From: Aphanomyces cochlioides
Lineage: Eukaryota; Oomycota; Saprolegniomycetes; Saprolegniales; Verrucalvaceae
Direction: 5' to 3'
DNA length: 64,000 bases
Assembly: GCA_019828595.1 (NCBI GenBank)
Contig: JAHQRK010000021.1
Location: 1,364,001-1,428,000, forward strand
The notes beneath the pieces are model-generated. The model had not been told where the DNA came from and did not search any database. It was given only the letters and a program-made list of their open reading frames with translations. This document shows, one piece after another, positions 28,233 to 37,186 of this stretch. The number at the start of each line of letters is the position of its first letter. The stretch's first letter is position 1. The translations under genes were made by a program, and so were the position numbers.

Positions 28233-30171
28233 TTACACTTCTGTTGCGGTGCGTCCTTCCGTCTCTTCGTCGGGATATCCTCCATAGCTCGAGCAGTATT
28301 TTTCAAAGAGTTTGAAGGTCCGCGGTGGCGACGGTGGCACGGAAGGCGGTACCGAGGACGACACAGATGACGGTCTGATCTTGCTGATATCCCGCGGACT
28401 TCCTTCAATCGGTCGACGTGACGGCGACGCTGCAACATCGTACATGTGGAGAAACATGTCGCTGTTGCTCGGCGACTGCGTCGGCGAGACAACCATGTCG
28501 GAAATGTCGTCGGTGGATCGGAGGTAGGATCGTCTAGCTACCCGGATGCGGTCTTTGATCGTGAGTGTTTCTTGGTCTTGAGGTCGATGCGGGTTTTGTT
28601 CAACAAAGAAACCCGTGAGACTCATGACGAGGACCAGACTTGGCATCGTGAGCGGCGTGATGACAAACATGGAAATTAGTGGGAAGAGTGCCATGAGGAA
28701 GTACATCCATGATGCAATCGACTTGTCCTGGGCGATCACGAGCGTGAGCCAGACGAGGTAGAACGCTTGGCCAGTTGTTGCAAACTGGAAAAGCCGCAGG
28801 AGGAAGCGCGGACGGCGAAACCAAAAGCGAGAGTCATGGTAATGGAGCTGACGATGACACAGCACTGACATTTGCATGCGCACTATCGCTCGAACGACTT
28901 GCGCGACGGCTTTTAGACTTCTAGACTTAAGTCAGAATGGGCTGGAAGTGTGGTGACGGACCTTTTCTTGTGTCGTGGAGGTGTCAAGAGCGCTGTGCTA
29001 AGCGGTGGCACCATGCGCTCAATGTCTTGCATCGTAAGGATGCGCAAGCGGTCTTTGATGATTCCTTTGAGGATGCGCAGCGTCTTGATCATGATGACAA
29101 AGTTGATCGCACAGAGAGCCGCCGCTATACCGATGTAGAGATAGGCAGACATTTCGCCAAGCAGTCCTGACGCCATGACGAGGGAGATCAAAATGATAAA
29201 AGCGCTGTAGTGGAGCTGCGTGACAGTCGCGAGCATGTTGCGCGTACAAAGCGTGTTGAAGCGCGCAAAGTCGACATGATGCGACGAGTGATACGACAAG
29301 CCAAAGATGCGCTGCATCTCCGCTGGGTTCTTGTACAAATAGCCCGACCGGTACTGGCACACGTTGTACGCGAGCACTTCAAAGCTCTTCCAGAGCGCGA
29401 ATTGCTTGATGAGGTTGAATTGAAAGGACCACCCTTCTCGCTTGTACCGCTGTCGGAGGAGAAAGTACATGCGCGATCCATTCACAAAATCATAGCCTAG
29501 AAAAGACGACATGCCGTCAGAAAGACGAAACTAGGAGGGGAAGAGAGAAATGTACCTGACGCTTGACGTTGAATGCGACGCACGGATGTCCGATTGGTGT
29601 AAGATGAGAGGTTGTTCGAGGGAGAAAGCTCCAAGTCGTCGTCTGCGGGGTTTTGGGTCGCTTTCTGCCTGTCGTAGAGAAGACGCGGCACGACTGTGGC
29701 TATCAGGATGAGCAGGAGCATGATGCAGATGTAGTAGACTGCCGTCATGAAGACAACATAGTGGAAAAACTCTTGGAAGTGGAGCAGTTGAACTTGGCTG
29801 AGTCCCGACACGACAAAGCTCAGTTGGTTCAATCCCCCGCTCGTATTGATGGCGAAGATGCACTAGAACGCGTTAGAGATCGCCATATCCATGAACCTTA
29901 CGAGAGAAATGACGCCCATGACCATGAGTTCTTCAAAGAATCGATTCACAACGCGCATCATCTGTGGACACTTGACCGCTTGCCGCAATTGTTTAATCAT
30001 GATGTCGAGTACGAACGAGAGCAAGATCATGATCGCACAGAGGAACGCTGCGTATCCCAAGTGCGCGCCAATACATTCCGCATTGCCAACGCCTAGAAAC
30101 GACCCTTTCATGCTGCATTCCGCGCTGCCAATGTCCATTTGCTCGCCGCCGCCGCCCATGCTTGTCTTCAC
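28233..30171 (-). CDS. MLO-family seven-transmembrane protein
   Basis: Four exons (30171-29902, 29862-29556, 29496-28962, 28920-28233) with introns of 39-59 nt encode 599 residues. Family landmarks are the first helix region ending FEELMVMGVISL (plant MLO: AELMLLGFISL), HFQEFFHYVVF before the second helix, FNLIKQF...FDFAR-like HHVDFARFNTLCTRNM in the second cytosolic loop, and FWFRRPRFLLRLFQF at the sixth helix, where plant MLO has FWF.RP..LL..I.F. The C-terminal tail (about 460-599) is Ser/Pro-rich. MLO proteins are calmodulin-regulated plasma-membrane proteins that act as Ca channels in plants. The donor of intron 3 (GTCCGT) is weaker than the others, but it restores frame and the conserved helix. 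Confidence 0.82.
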
Positions 30172-30457
30172 TGTGCGAAAGGGATAATGAAGCCGTTACA
30201 GAAATTCACACAAAATATTTCAAAAATGTCAAAAATACTTTTTTTCAATTTTTGTTGTGTCCAGCGAGACCATCGTCGGTTCACGTCAGAAGCTGCAAGA
30301 TGAGAATAAACAAGCTCGAGAGCGTTCATTCTATCTATTTATTGGCTTAGAGTGTGCTTCGTCTTCATGAATCTTTGAATTTCAGAATGTTTTCGGACTT
30401 GGTTCGACGGGGTCAATTGAAAAAAAAACTTTTTTGAATATGGTGGAAATGTAACGG

Positions 30458-31071
30458 TTAACTAAGTTCTTCGCCAGGCGTCATATGCACCATGAGTCTG
30501 CACGGCGCTGCGCACTTCCTGGCGGCCATAGACAGGTAGCTTTTGATTCCATTGGAGCTGTTAGAGAGACTCAAGGGCTCTGTGGGATGCACGGATATGC
30601 CGTGGGCATCATACTGCCTGTATTGAGATTCGCAGACCTCCATGTCGAAGCAATCCTGTTGCGTGGATGGCATTGCTGACGACATGCTGCCATGGGTTTC
30701 AAAGGCTGGAGAGATTTCAAGGATATGGAAAGGACGCCAAGTGAGTACTGTAAGTGTGTTTCACACGGAGAGCTATGGAGTTGTCTCCCCATGGAGAGGT
30801 GGAGATTTGTTGCCAGAACGACAATGACATGGTCGATTTCCTTGCAGTAACGATACGAAAAAAAGTGGTCAGTCCGTCGTCTTTCTAGCAAGCTTGATCT
30901 ACTTGACACGAAGCCGAAGGTCTGCTTCCATCCTGCTTCTGGAGCTTGCACCTCTCTCTTTCTTGCCAACGAATGGATGCTCGAAGGTCGAGATGGTGTA
31001 ACTGTTATCGCTTTTGGAAATGTAACTGAAACGACACAGTCGACAAGTTGGATGGGATTAATGACGAACAC
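30458..31071. other. Probable gene of unresolved strand and structure
   Basis: On the minus strand a frame ending at 30458 reads naturally (WRPFHILEISPAFETHGS ... MVHMTPGEELS) behind a good acceptor (ACTTACAG, about 30750). On the plus strand a frame at about 30890-31075 also reads naturally (KPKVCFHPASGACTSLFLAN). I could not build a spliced model that uses either consistently. No family was recognised. The first is the better candidate, and an uncharacterised minus-strand protein is the likeliest answer. Confidence 0.35.
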
Positions 31072-31076
31072 AAAGG

Positions 31077-31622
31077 CTAGAGATCGTCGCCGCGAGCGCC
31101 ATAATCCATCAAAAGACGCATCGAAGCCGGGCTGTGCGTCATATCATAGGCAGTGCGTCCATCGCCGGCTTTCAAGTCGGCAGGAACACCAGCTTCGAGG
31201 AAAACACGAATGGTGTCGGTGTGCCGTTGTCCGCTACCCCACGAAGCACGATGGATGGGAGTGTAGCCATCAGCGTGTTGGTCGAGGGGATCGAGACCGC
31301 GATCAATGAGGATCTTGGCGATTTCAGCGCGGCCTTGGAACGCAGCGCCGTGCAACGGAGTGTATCCGTCCTTCTCACCGAGGTTCACGTCGACGTCCGT
31401 GTTGTCTAGCAAGTACTGCACGACTGCCTTGGAACCAAAGAGCACGGCACGCATGAAGCAGCTCTGGCCACCCTCCGGTCCGATTTCATTCAGGACGTCA
31501 GGCGTTTCCCTCAGAATTGCCTTGACAGTCTCCACGTCATTGCCAGCACACGCTTCATGGAACTTCACGTTGGGCGCCGCCGCCACGAGTGTCAGGAAGC
31601 AGGCAAGCACTCCAAGCCGCAT
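31077..31622 (-). CDS. Secreted ankyrin-repeat protein
   Basis: The start at 31622 gives 181 residues with a signal peptide (MRLGVLACFLTLVAAAP); the frame extends upstream to 31736 through non-coding-looking sequence, so the inner start is preferred. About four ankyrin repeats fill the mature part: NVKFHEACAGNDVETVKAIL, QSCFMRAVLFGSKAVVQYLL, DGYTPLHGAAFQGRAEIAKIL, DGYTPIHRASWGS...TIRVFLEAG. The C-terminus is MDYGARGDDL. Ankyrin repeats bind protein partners. A secreted form without other domains is unusual and could act in the ER, in the cell wall space or outside the cell. Immediately upstream lies the TATCCGGATGG/C-rich element. Confidence 0.85.
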   Translation of the reverse strand: MRLGVLACFLTLVAAAPNVKFHEACAGNDVETVKAILRETPDVLNEIGPEGGQSCFMRAVLFGSKAVVQYLLDNTDVDVNLGEKDGYTPLHGAAFQGRAEIAKILIDRGLDPLDQHADGYTPIHRASWGSGQRHTDTIRVFLEAGVPADLKAGDGRTAYDMTHSPASMRLLMDYGARGDDL

Positions 31623-31640
31623 TCCCAGTTGAATTATGAC

Positions 31641-31682
31641 TTGGTATCCGGATGGTTCATTGTAACCCCTGCACCCCTCAAC
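31641..31682. promoter_or_regulatory. TATCCGGATGG plus AACCCCTGCACCCC element
   Basis: TTGGTATCCGGATGGTTCAT followed by TGTAACCCCTGCACCCCTC lies about 20 nt upstream of the ankyrin start codon. Nearly the same arrangement occurs at 44255-44315, also just upstream of a minus-strand start codon. Confidence 0.5.
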
Positions 31683-32178
31683 TTCAGCTGCAGCTTCCAT
31701 GGCGAAGTGGCGTGGTTGCACCGACAGCCTCACCACTGTCTCGCCTTACGAGGGTCTTTCCGGGACAGTGAAACCATCGCAAAGACTGCAAGCGCTGACA
31801 TTTCACCACGTCTGGGCTGGACTTTTAACATGGACTTTCAAGACGACACAAATCCTCTTTTTGTTACGTCCGTGGTCCTCGCGGCAAAAGTATCGACACG
31901 AGTCTCCCTACTCATTTGCCTTTCCTACGTCAACAGCTCACGGGCATCCACATAAAACAGAGATTGGTAGAAACATCGTGCGGCCCCAATCTCGGAATAG
32001 GCCATGAAGTAATCAAGTTGTGTCGAGCTCACCTCGTGCGTAGTCGAGTCCTCTCAACCGCAAGTCAGAACAGTAAGAGGCATCCAGCCAGAGTGCTAAG
32101 TAATGACTCGATTCGCCGGTGAAGAGCTTGAAGTTCACGATGGAGCATGATACTCTGTGATCGTTCTTGGCTTTTGAA

Positions 32179-32198
32179 TTTCACATGTTTGAAATGTC
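32179..32198 (+). repeat. Dispersed motif copy
   Basis: TTTCACATGTTTGAAATGTC, a consensus copy in the spacer upstream of family copy A. Confidence 0.75.
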
Positions 32199-32280
32199 TG
32201 GCCACACTCCATCGACACCGAGGGCAGTCGCGATGTTTCTCTCGATTTTCCTCGCCGGTTTCACCTTCTTCTCCTTCAGT

Positions 32281-32342
32281 GGCCGCAATTCCGGGAGTTC
32301 ATGATCTCCTTGTAGCTGTTGCACGCGCCTGTGTCCAAGCAT
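32281..32342 (-). repeat. Inverted partial duplicate of family copy A coding sequence
   Basis: The reverse complement reads CTTGGACACAGGCGCGTGCA and continues as the sense sequence of copy A at about 32620-32690 (LDTGACNSYKEI region) with a 13 nt deletion. The two arms face each other about 280 nt apart. Confidence 0.8.
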
Positions 32343-32453
32343 TGAAAAATTTGGTCGAACTGACATATGAAGCGATGGATGATAGTTGACACAATTGAAT
32401 TTGCCGTCGCACGAAGGCATCGCTAGCTCCACAGCCGCAAGCAAGCCGAGATC

Positions 32454-33421
32454 ATGGATCGTGAACTATGGGAAGCCATACGAGATGTGGACCCAATTCA
32501 AGCTACTGTGGACAACTGGAACGAATTCTTCAGATCCATTATGACGAACGAAGCCACGCGGACTCCTTTCGGCGATGACCTGCTTCAAGCTCTAAAGGAG
32601 CACTGCGAGGCAATGAATCTCTTGGACACTGGCGCGTGCAACAGCTACAAGGAGATCGTGAACTCCCGTGTGTCCGATTTGAATTGCGGCCTAAAGCGTT
32701 TTCTCCAACTGTTTTGCACACGGTCGCAGACACTGAGGATGTCATGGAGAGACCGCTAGCAACCCATCCGACAGGGTTCCAAAAGTACAATGCGGCAACG
32801 ATAGCAGGAGCAGTTTGTGCGATGTTCAGTCCAGCTGATGCTTCAAGAAGAGTTCGCGCATGCTTTGCTGACAAGATTCGTGAAACTCCAAGCTTCATTG
32901 AAGAGCGTACGAGCGACAATGCGATTGCTCAAACGGCGTCGTCCATGGCCAAGCTCTTGGAGGTTATGAAGCGAAAGCTTGGCGATGAGAAGCTCAACTC
33001 TGCCTACATGATGCTCATGGGGGCACTTTCGCAGCACAACACGGAAAGTGACACAATGCGTTTCGACGTTCATCAGCTAACCACAGCTACCGTTATGCTC
33101 CGCCGAGTAATCAATGCACCAGAATTTCGAGACCTGCTGCGTCTCGTGCGAATTGCCAGCTTGTCCGCGCTCGACTGCGCAGACTTGGTGCAGCAGTTTG
33201 GATCCGAGATTAAGACCTCAATCTTGTCAATCTTTTGCGTAGTCATCGACAACACTGCGAAAGGCATGTCCTTCCTAGCGATGACAGTTGGCTGCATGTT
33301 GTACCGTCATGTCGAGAACATTGAGATAGGCATTGACGTGATGATTGATGTGATGGCCATGCTGAGGAAGCTTGTGCGTGCCACGAGGCGAAAACTGTCA
33401 AGACGATTTGGATCTTTCTAA
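32454..33421 (+). pseudogene. Unknown gene family, copy A, with internal inversion
   Basis: The start reads MDRELWEAIRDVDPIQATVD and aligns with copies B and E (helical N-terminal domain, GDDLLQALKEHC, VSDLNCGL). At about 32693-32862 the sequence is inverted: the family's hydrophobic segment (HARTLLEASAGLNIAQ ... FWNPVGWVASGL ... VCKTVGENAL) is present intact but on the minus strand. After the inversion the sense frame resumes in a different phase with IRETPSFIEERTSDNAIAQT, LGDEKLNSAYMMLMG and a second hydrophobic part, ending at 33421. The gene therefore cannot make the normal family protein. The biochemical role of the family is unknown. Confidence 0.72.
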
Positions 33422-33543
33422 TGAAAAAACGCGATTGAGCCTAAGGGTGGCTTGGGGTGCTTTGTGCGAGCTGTGGTCTGGAGTACTCCGGTGCACGACT
33501 TCAACCCAGGGCTCCCGAATATCGGATATTTTACCGATATTTA

Positions 33544-35150
33544 CTGTATATTCTCTAATAGGACGCCACTCTCTATTAGTACGCCACCTGATATACCACT
33601 ATACTCTACAATTCAATATCTCTAGAAATTTACACAAACTCAGTTAAAATATTCAAGAGGAAAAATTTTCTATTGATCAATTACAAGTACTTCATCAAAG
33701 TCGTCTGCAAGAACATCACTGTCAGAAGCATGAATTTCGGACTCTTTTGACTCGTCTTCGCAATGAATTTCCTGGAGACGATGAGTAAATTCATCACCAT
33801 ACTTTCCATGTCGAGCAAGTGAGAGCTCGTCGTCTTCTCCGATGACACAACGCACAAAGCTCTTCTCAATAATCGGCTTGCTGACCTGATTCCAGGCAGT
33901 CTTAACCCATTCTCCATATACTTCAATCGGTGGGGGCTTGACTCGATTTCCAGACGTATATTGGAATGGGCCATTCCTTTTCCAAGCGTCAATTTCACGC
34001 GAAAGGGCAGACTTCACAGACTTGAACCAACTGTAGTCGGCAGGTTGTAGAAAACCAGTCATGCCACCAGGAATAACAAGAAAGAGAATATTGTTGGTAT
34101 GCAAAAATGACTTCACCACTTGACTGATGTGGCTTCTGGCGCTGTCAAAAATCAAGAGCAAAGGACGCGGATGAAACGCAAATTCATACCTGATGTACGC
34201 AATGAAAGCATTAGAAGTCATCCATGAATTTTTTGTTGTAAGAAGGACTATGCCGTTCTCTTGAGTCACATTGACTTCTTCGTCTCGTGAGCGCAGCAAG
34301 ACGCAGGGCTTGCGCTTCACGCCATCAGCACTGGCAGCCATAACAGCAGTGATTCGAGTCTTTTCCAGCCCAAAAGACTTGATCGGGACATCTCTGGCGC
34401 CACGTAACTCAACAGTTTTTTGCTTCGAGTAATCAAAAAAGATCGCTGTTTCATCCAAATTGTATATGTTCGACGCCGGTATACGAAACATTGATATCAA
34501 TGAACGAGCTTGTCGTACAAAACTCAAGCCACGTTCGATTACTTGATCGTCCGATAAGACGGGCTTACGCGTTCCTTCTCGCAGCACCAGATCGTGACGT
34601 GAGAAAAAACGCGTGAGCCATCCTGTCGAGCAACCAAGATCGATCTCAAGTTCTTCTGCCAAATCGATAGCCCACATGGTGATCATGCTTCGAGTCACTC
34701 GAAAGCCTTCAGATCGGTTGTATAGGATTCGTTCAAAGATGATTGAGTCGTGCTCTTCACTTGTCAAAGGGCGGCCACCACCAGAAAGCCGCTTAGCACT
34801 TGGATTGGACACAAACAAGTCTTTTAGCTCAGCTTCTTGATGCATCCACGAGCGAACACTGGAACGCGTCGCGCCAAAGTGTCTTGAAGCAGCACTAATG
34901 CCATGCAATTTGGCATAATCGACAGCGTTGAGCTTCTTCTTGGCTGTGAATGACTTCGTCATTGTCTTTTTGATTGACTGGCTTCATAAAATGGTTGGCT
35001 TTGACATGCCTTAGATAACTTATTCCTCTCAAAGATTATATATATCAGTCTAGTAGTATTATCAATTTATAGAGTAAGTCTAATAGTACGCCACCCTCGA
35101 CCTGGCGTACTAAAGTTGTGCGCCATGGCGTCTTAATAGAGAATATACAG
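33544..35150 (-). mobile_element. pogo-like element 1 (intact), nested in the hAT
   Basis: Terminal inverted repeats of about 25 bp (CTGTATATTCTCTAATAGGA at the left; the right copy differs at about two positions) are flanked by TA on both sides (33542-33543, 35151-35152), the target duplication of Tc1/mariner/pogo elements. The element is 1607 bp and encodes one intact transposase. Confidence 0.9.
33670..34962 (-). CDS. pogo/Tigger-type transposase, intact
   Basis: A continuous 430-residue frame. The N-terminus (FTAKKKLNAVDYAKLHGISA) is a Psq/CENP-B-like helix-turn-helix, followed by a second helix-turn-helix of the Tc5/CENP-B type (about 85-130). The DDE_1 nuclease core shows IYNLDETAIFFD (first Asp), LLLIFDSARSHIS (second Asp) and GGMTGFLQPADYSWFK (third Asp). 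No stop or frameshift interrupts it. It performs cut-and-paste transposition at TA sites. With matching inverted repeats around it, the element could be autonomous. Confidence 0.92.
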   Translation of the reverse strand: MTKSFTAKKKLNAVDYAKLHGISAASRHFGATRSSVRSWMHQEAELKDLFVSNPSAKRLSGGGRPLTSEEHDSIIFERILYNRSEGFRVTRSMITMWAIDLAEELEIDLGCSTGWLTRFFSRHDLVLREGTRKPVLSDDQVIERGLSFVRQARSLISMFRIPASNIYNLDETAIFFDYSKQKTVELRGARDVPIKSFGLEKTRITAVMAASADGVKRKPCVLLRSRDEEVNVTQENGIVLLTTKNSWMTSNAFIAYIRYEFAFHPRPLLLIFDSARSHISQVVKSFLHTNNILFLVIPGGMTGFLQPADYSWFKSVKSALSREIDAWKRNGPFQYTSGNRVKPPPIEVYGEWVKTAWNQVSKPIIEKSFVRCVIGEDDELSLARHGKYGDEFTHRLQEIHCEDESKESEIHASDSDVLADDFDEVLVIDQ

Positions 35151-35197
35151 TATTTCAAAACCCAAAAAATAAATATATCCGATATTTATTGTATTGC

Positions 35198-36778
35198 TTA
35201 AAGTATTTCAATTGGCGATGCTTGACGTCTAAGTCGAATACTCTGTATGGTCGCTGCACTCCAGAGATCAACATTGTACCTCAACATCATGATGTCCTCA
35301 AGCGTTTCAGTATCCATACTTGAGCGAAGCTTGGAGTACGTCAACTTGGCTTGTGAGAAAAAGCGCTCACATTCATTTGACGTCGGCGGGACAAAACGTG
35401 TGTCGATGTACTTATTTGTCCGAACCTTCTGCCGTTTGTAGCATTTTTCGATGTACGACTTCTCTTCAGTTGTCGTTGTGAGTTCCTTGTCTTCAAACCT
35501 AGCAACGGCGCTTCGCTCAGTCAAGGACAGAGCCTCATTGTCGCGCTGTATTTTCACAAGAGCATTCTCGAGTGGAGGATTATTGATGATATCAGCTGAC
35601 TTTGCCCAGTGAGACTTCATTGTTGGAAAGTCCACCAAGGCTTGGTCGAAAATTCTGCGTACAGCTGACAACGTAATGGTGTGTTTCTGCAGTTCCAGCG
35701 TGACTTGGCTGAGCTTTTCGAGATCTTCGTAGAGCAAACTTGCACGTTCAAGTTGAACTGATCTTAGCATAGGATCACCATCTATTCCAATTCTTGACAG
35801 TTGATCCATCGATAAATTTTGGAGGCTAGGATGGAATTCTACATATCGCTTCACCATGTCGAACGTGCTGGACCAGCGCGTCGCATTGGGTGATTTGGGT
35901 GAGAGTTTCGTCACAGTCCTCAATACTGCTCTTCCCTTTATGGTGGACAACTTCTTCATGAACAAATGAATTTCATTGATCAAATTGCGATGGTCGTCGA
36001 GAAATCGTTCACAAGCCAGATTGAATCGATGGGAGGCGCAGCCAATAAGGGGTGGAGCTCCATCACGACGGCCAATAGCTTGATTCACTGAACAATTGTC
36101 CCCAACAAGGAACTGCACAGATGTCCATGGTCTGTCGTAAACAGAGAGAGTGTCAGCAATCAAGTCGTAGTATGATTGAGCGCTCAAGTCGTCCTCTCTA
36201 TCAAGGGGACAGAAGGCCAGGAGCAGGTATCTTCGGTTGTAGCACCGTAAATCGTTGTTGTCACTTGAGTTGGTATTGTTTTTGTTATCAGAGTCGTCGA
36301 AAACACCAAAGACGGCAACATAGTGACGATTTGAGTGAGACCATCCATCGAAGACAAGGCCAAAGTGCTTTGGGAGCTTTTTCTTTATACTCGTGCGTAC
36401 TGCTTCAGCAACATCAGTGATATAGGATCGCAAAGTGTCGGAACAAATGGGTGACATTTTCACGTTTTTGCGAGTTTCGTCATCATCAATAAAGCTCAAA
36501 GGCAGGTGGCGCCTGACAATCCACTTGATCCAATCGCGGATGTCATTGTCTCGTTCGTTTGGGAGCTTCAGCTTGAAATAGTTTCCTGCTTTTAATTCTT
36601 GACCAAGGATTGCAAGGTAGTTGGAATGTTTGGTAACTACATGTTTCATGAGATTGCTGGAACCAGTCGCATTTTGTTGGTAAACTTTGGCAGGGGAGCA
36701 GTGGTTGCACTGGTATCGTCCGTCGGCAAGTCGGGTGAACATTGTTGCTACAACTTCCTTGTTCGAATAGACTTTCAT
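35198..36778 (-). CDS. hAT-family transposase with BED zinc finger, intact
   Basis: A 526-residue frame without interruption. The N-terminal BED finger has CNHC and HVVTKH. The nuclease core shows [21 protein letters not shown] (first Asp), [10 protein letters not shown] (second Asp), [11 protein letters not shown], and [15 protein letters not shown], typical of hAT proteins. The C-terminal dimerisation region is [16 protein letters not shown] with [18 protein letters not shown]. It would excise and integrate the surrounding element with 8 bp target duplications. The protein is the only one that matches the CAGGG-type ends at 33507 and 39048. Confidence 0.92.
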   Translation of the reverse strand: MKVYSNKEVVATMFTRLADGRYQCNHCSPAKVYQQNATGSSNLMKHVVTKHSNYLAILGQELKAGNYFKLKLPNERDNDIRDWIKWIVRRHLPLSFIDDDETRKNVKMSPICSDTLRSYITDVAEAVRTSIKKKLPKHFGLVFDGWSHSNRHYVAVFGVFDDSDNKNNTNSSDNNDLRCYNRRYLLLAFCPLDREDDLSAQSYYDLIADTLSVYDRPWTSVQFLVGDNCSVNQAIGRRDGAPPLIGCASHRFNLACERFLDDHRNLINEIHLFMKKLSTIKGRAVLRTVTKLSPKSPNATRWSSTFDMVKRYVEFHPSLQNLSMDQLSRIGIDGDPMLRSVQLERASLLYEDLEKLSQVTLELQKHTITLSAVRRIFDQALVDFPTMKSHWAKSADIINNPPLENALVKIQRDNEALSLTERSAVARFEDKELTTTTEEKSYIEKCYKRQKVRTNKYIDTRFVPPTSNECERFFSQAKLTYSKLRSSMDTETLEDIMMLRYNVDLWSAATIQSIRLRRQASPIEIL

Positions 36779-37084
36779 CGCTGAACGATATTTCCACTCG
36801 AGCCAAGATTTAAGAATGACGAAGAATGGTACAAAAGTTACTCTATCCCAAGCTCAAGACTGCTGCTATCCCATTATTGGCATAGACATTTCGTGGTTCA
36901 TTTAAATAGGTGTTGATAACTGTCGTCGGTTTCTTACTGTGGTAGAGTAGACGCTGCATAGATTAGCTGAGCTGAAAATACATATACAGAATTGAGTATA
37001 AAGATGGCTCAGGAACGAGCCATCGAAGATGATGGAAATGGGAGTGACACAAAAATTTTACGGTGATGGACTCGATTTCATAAT

Positions 37085-37158
37085 TGCCATCGTGGGACTC
37101 GAACCCGGGTCATGGTCATGGTGGTTCGATATCATAACCATTACGCCAAATTGAACCA
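37085..37158 (-). other. Degenerate tRNA-like sequence with Pol III boxes
   Basis: On the minus strand a near-consensus A box (TGGCGTAATGG) and a perfect B box (GGTTCGAGTCC) stand 43 nt apart, the normal tRNA spacing. The arms do not fold into a proper cloverleaf, and GTGGTTC/GAACCAC instead forms a hairpin across the 5' half. It is a tRNA pseudogene or the head of a tRNA-derived SINE, inside the hAT element. Confidence 0.4.
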
Positions 37159-37186
37159 CATATTTGGCTGTCTGGCAAGAGGACTA

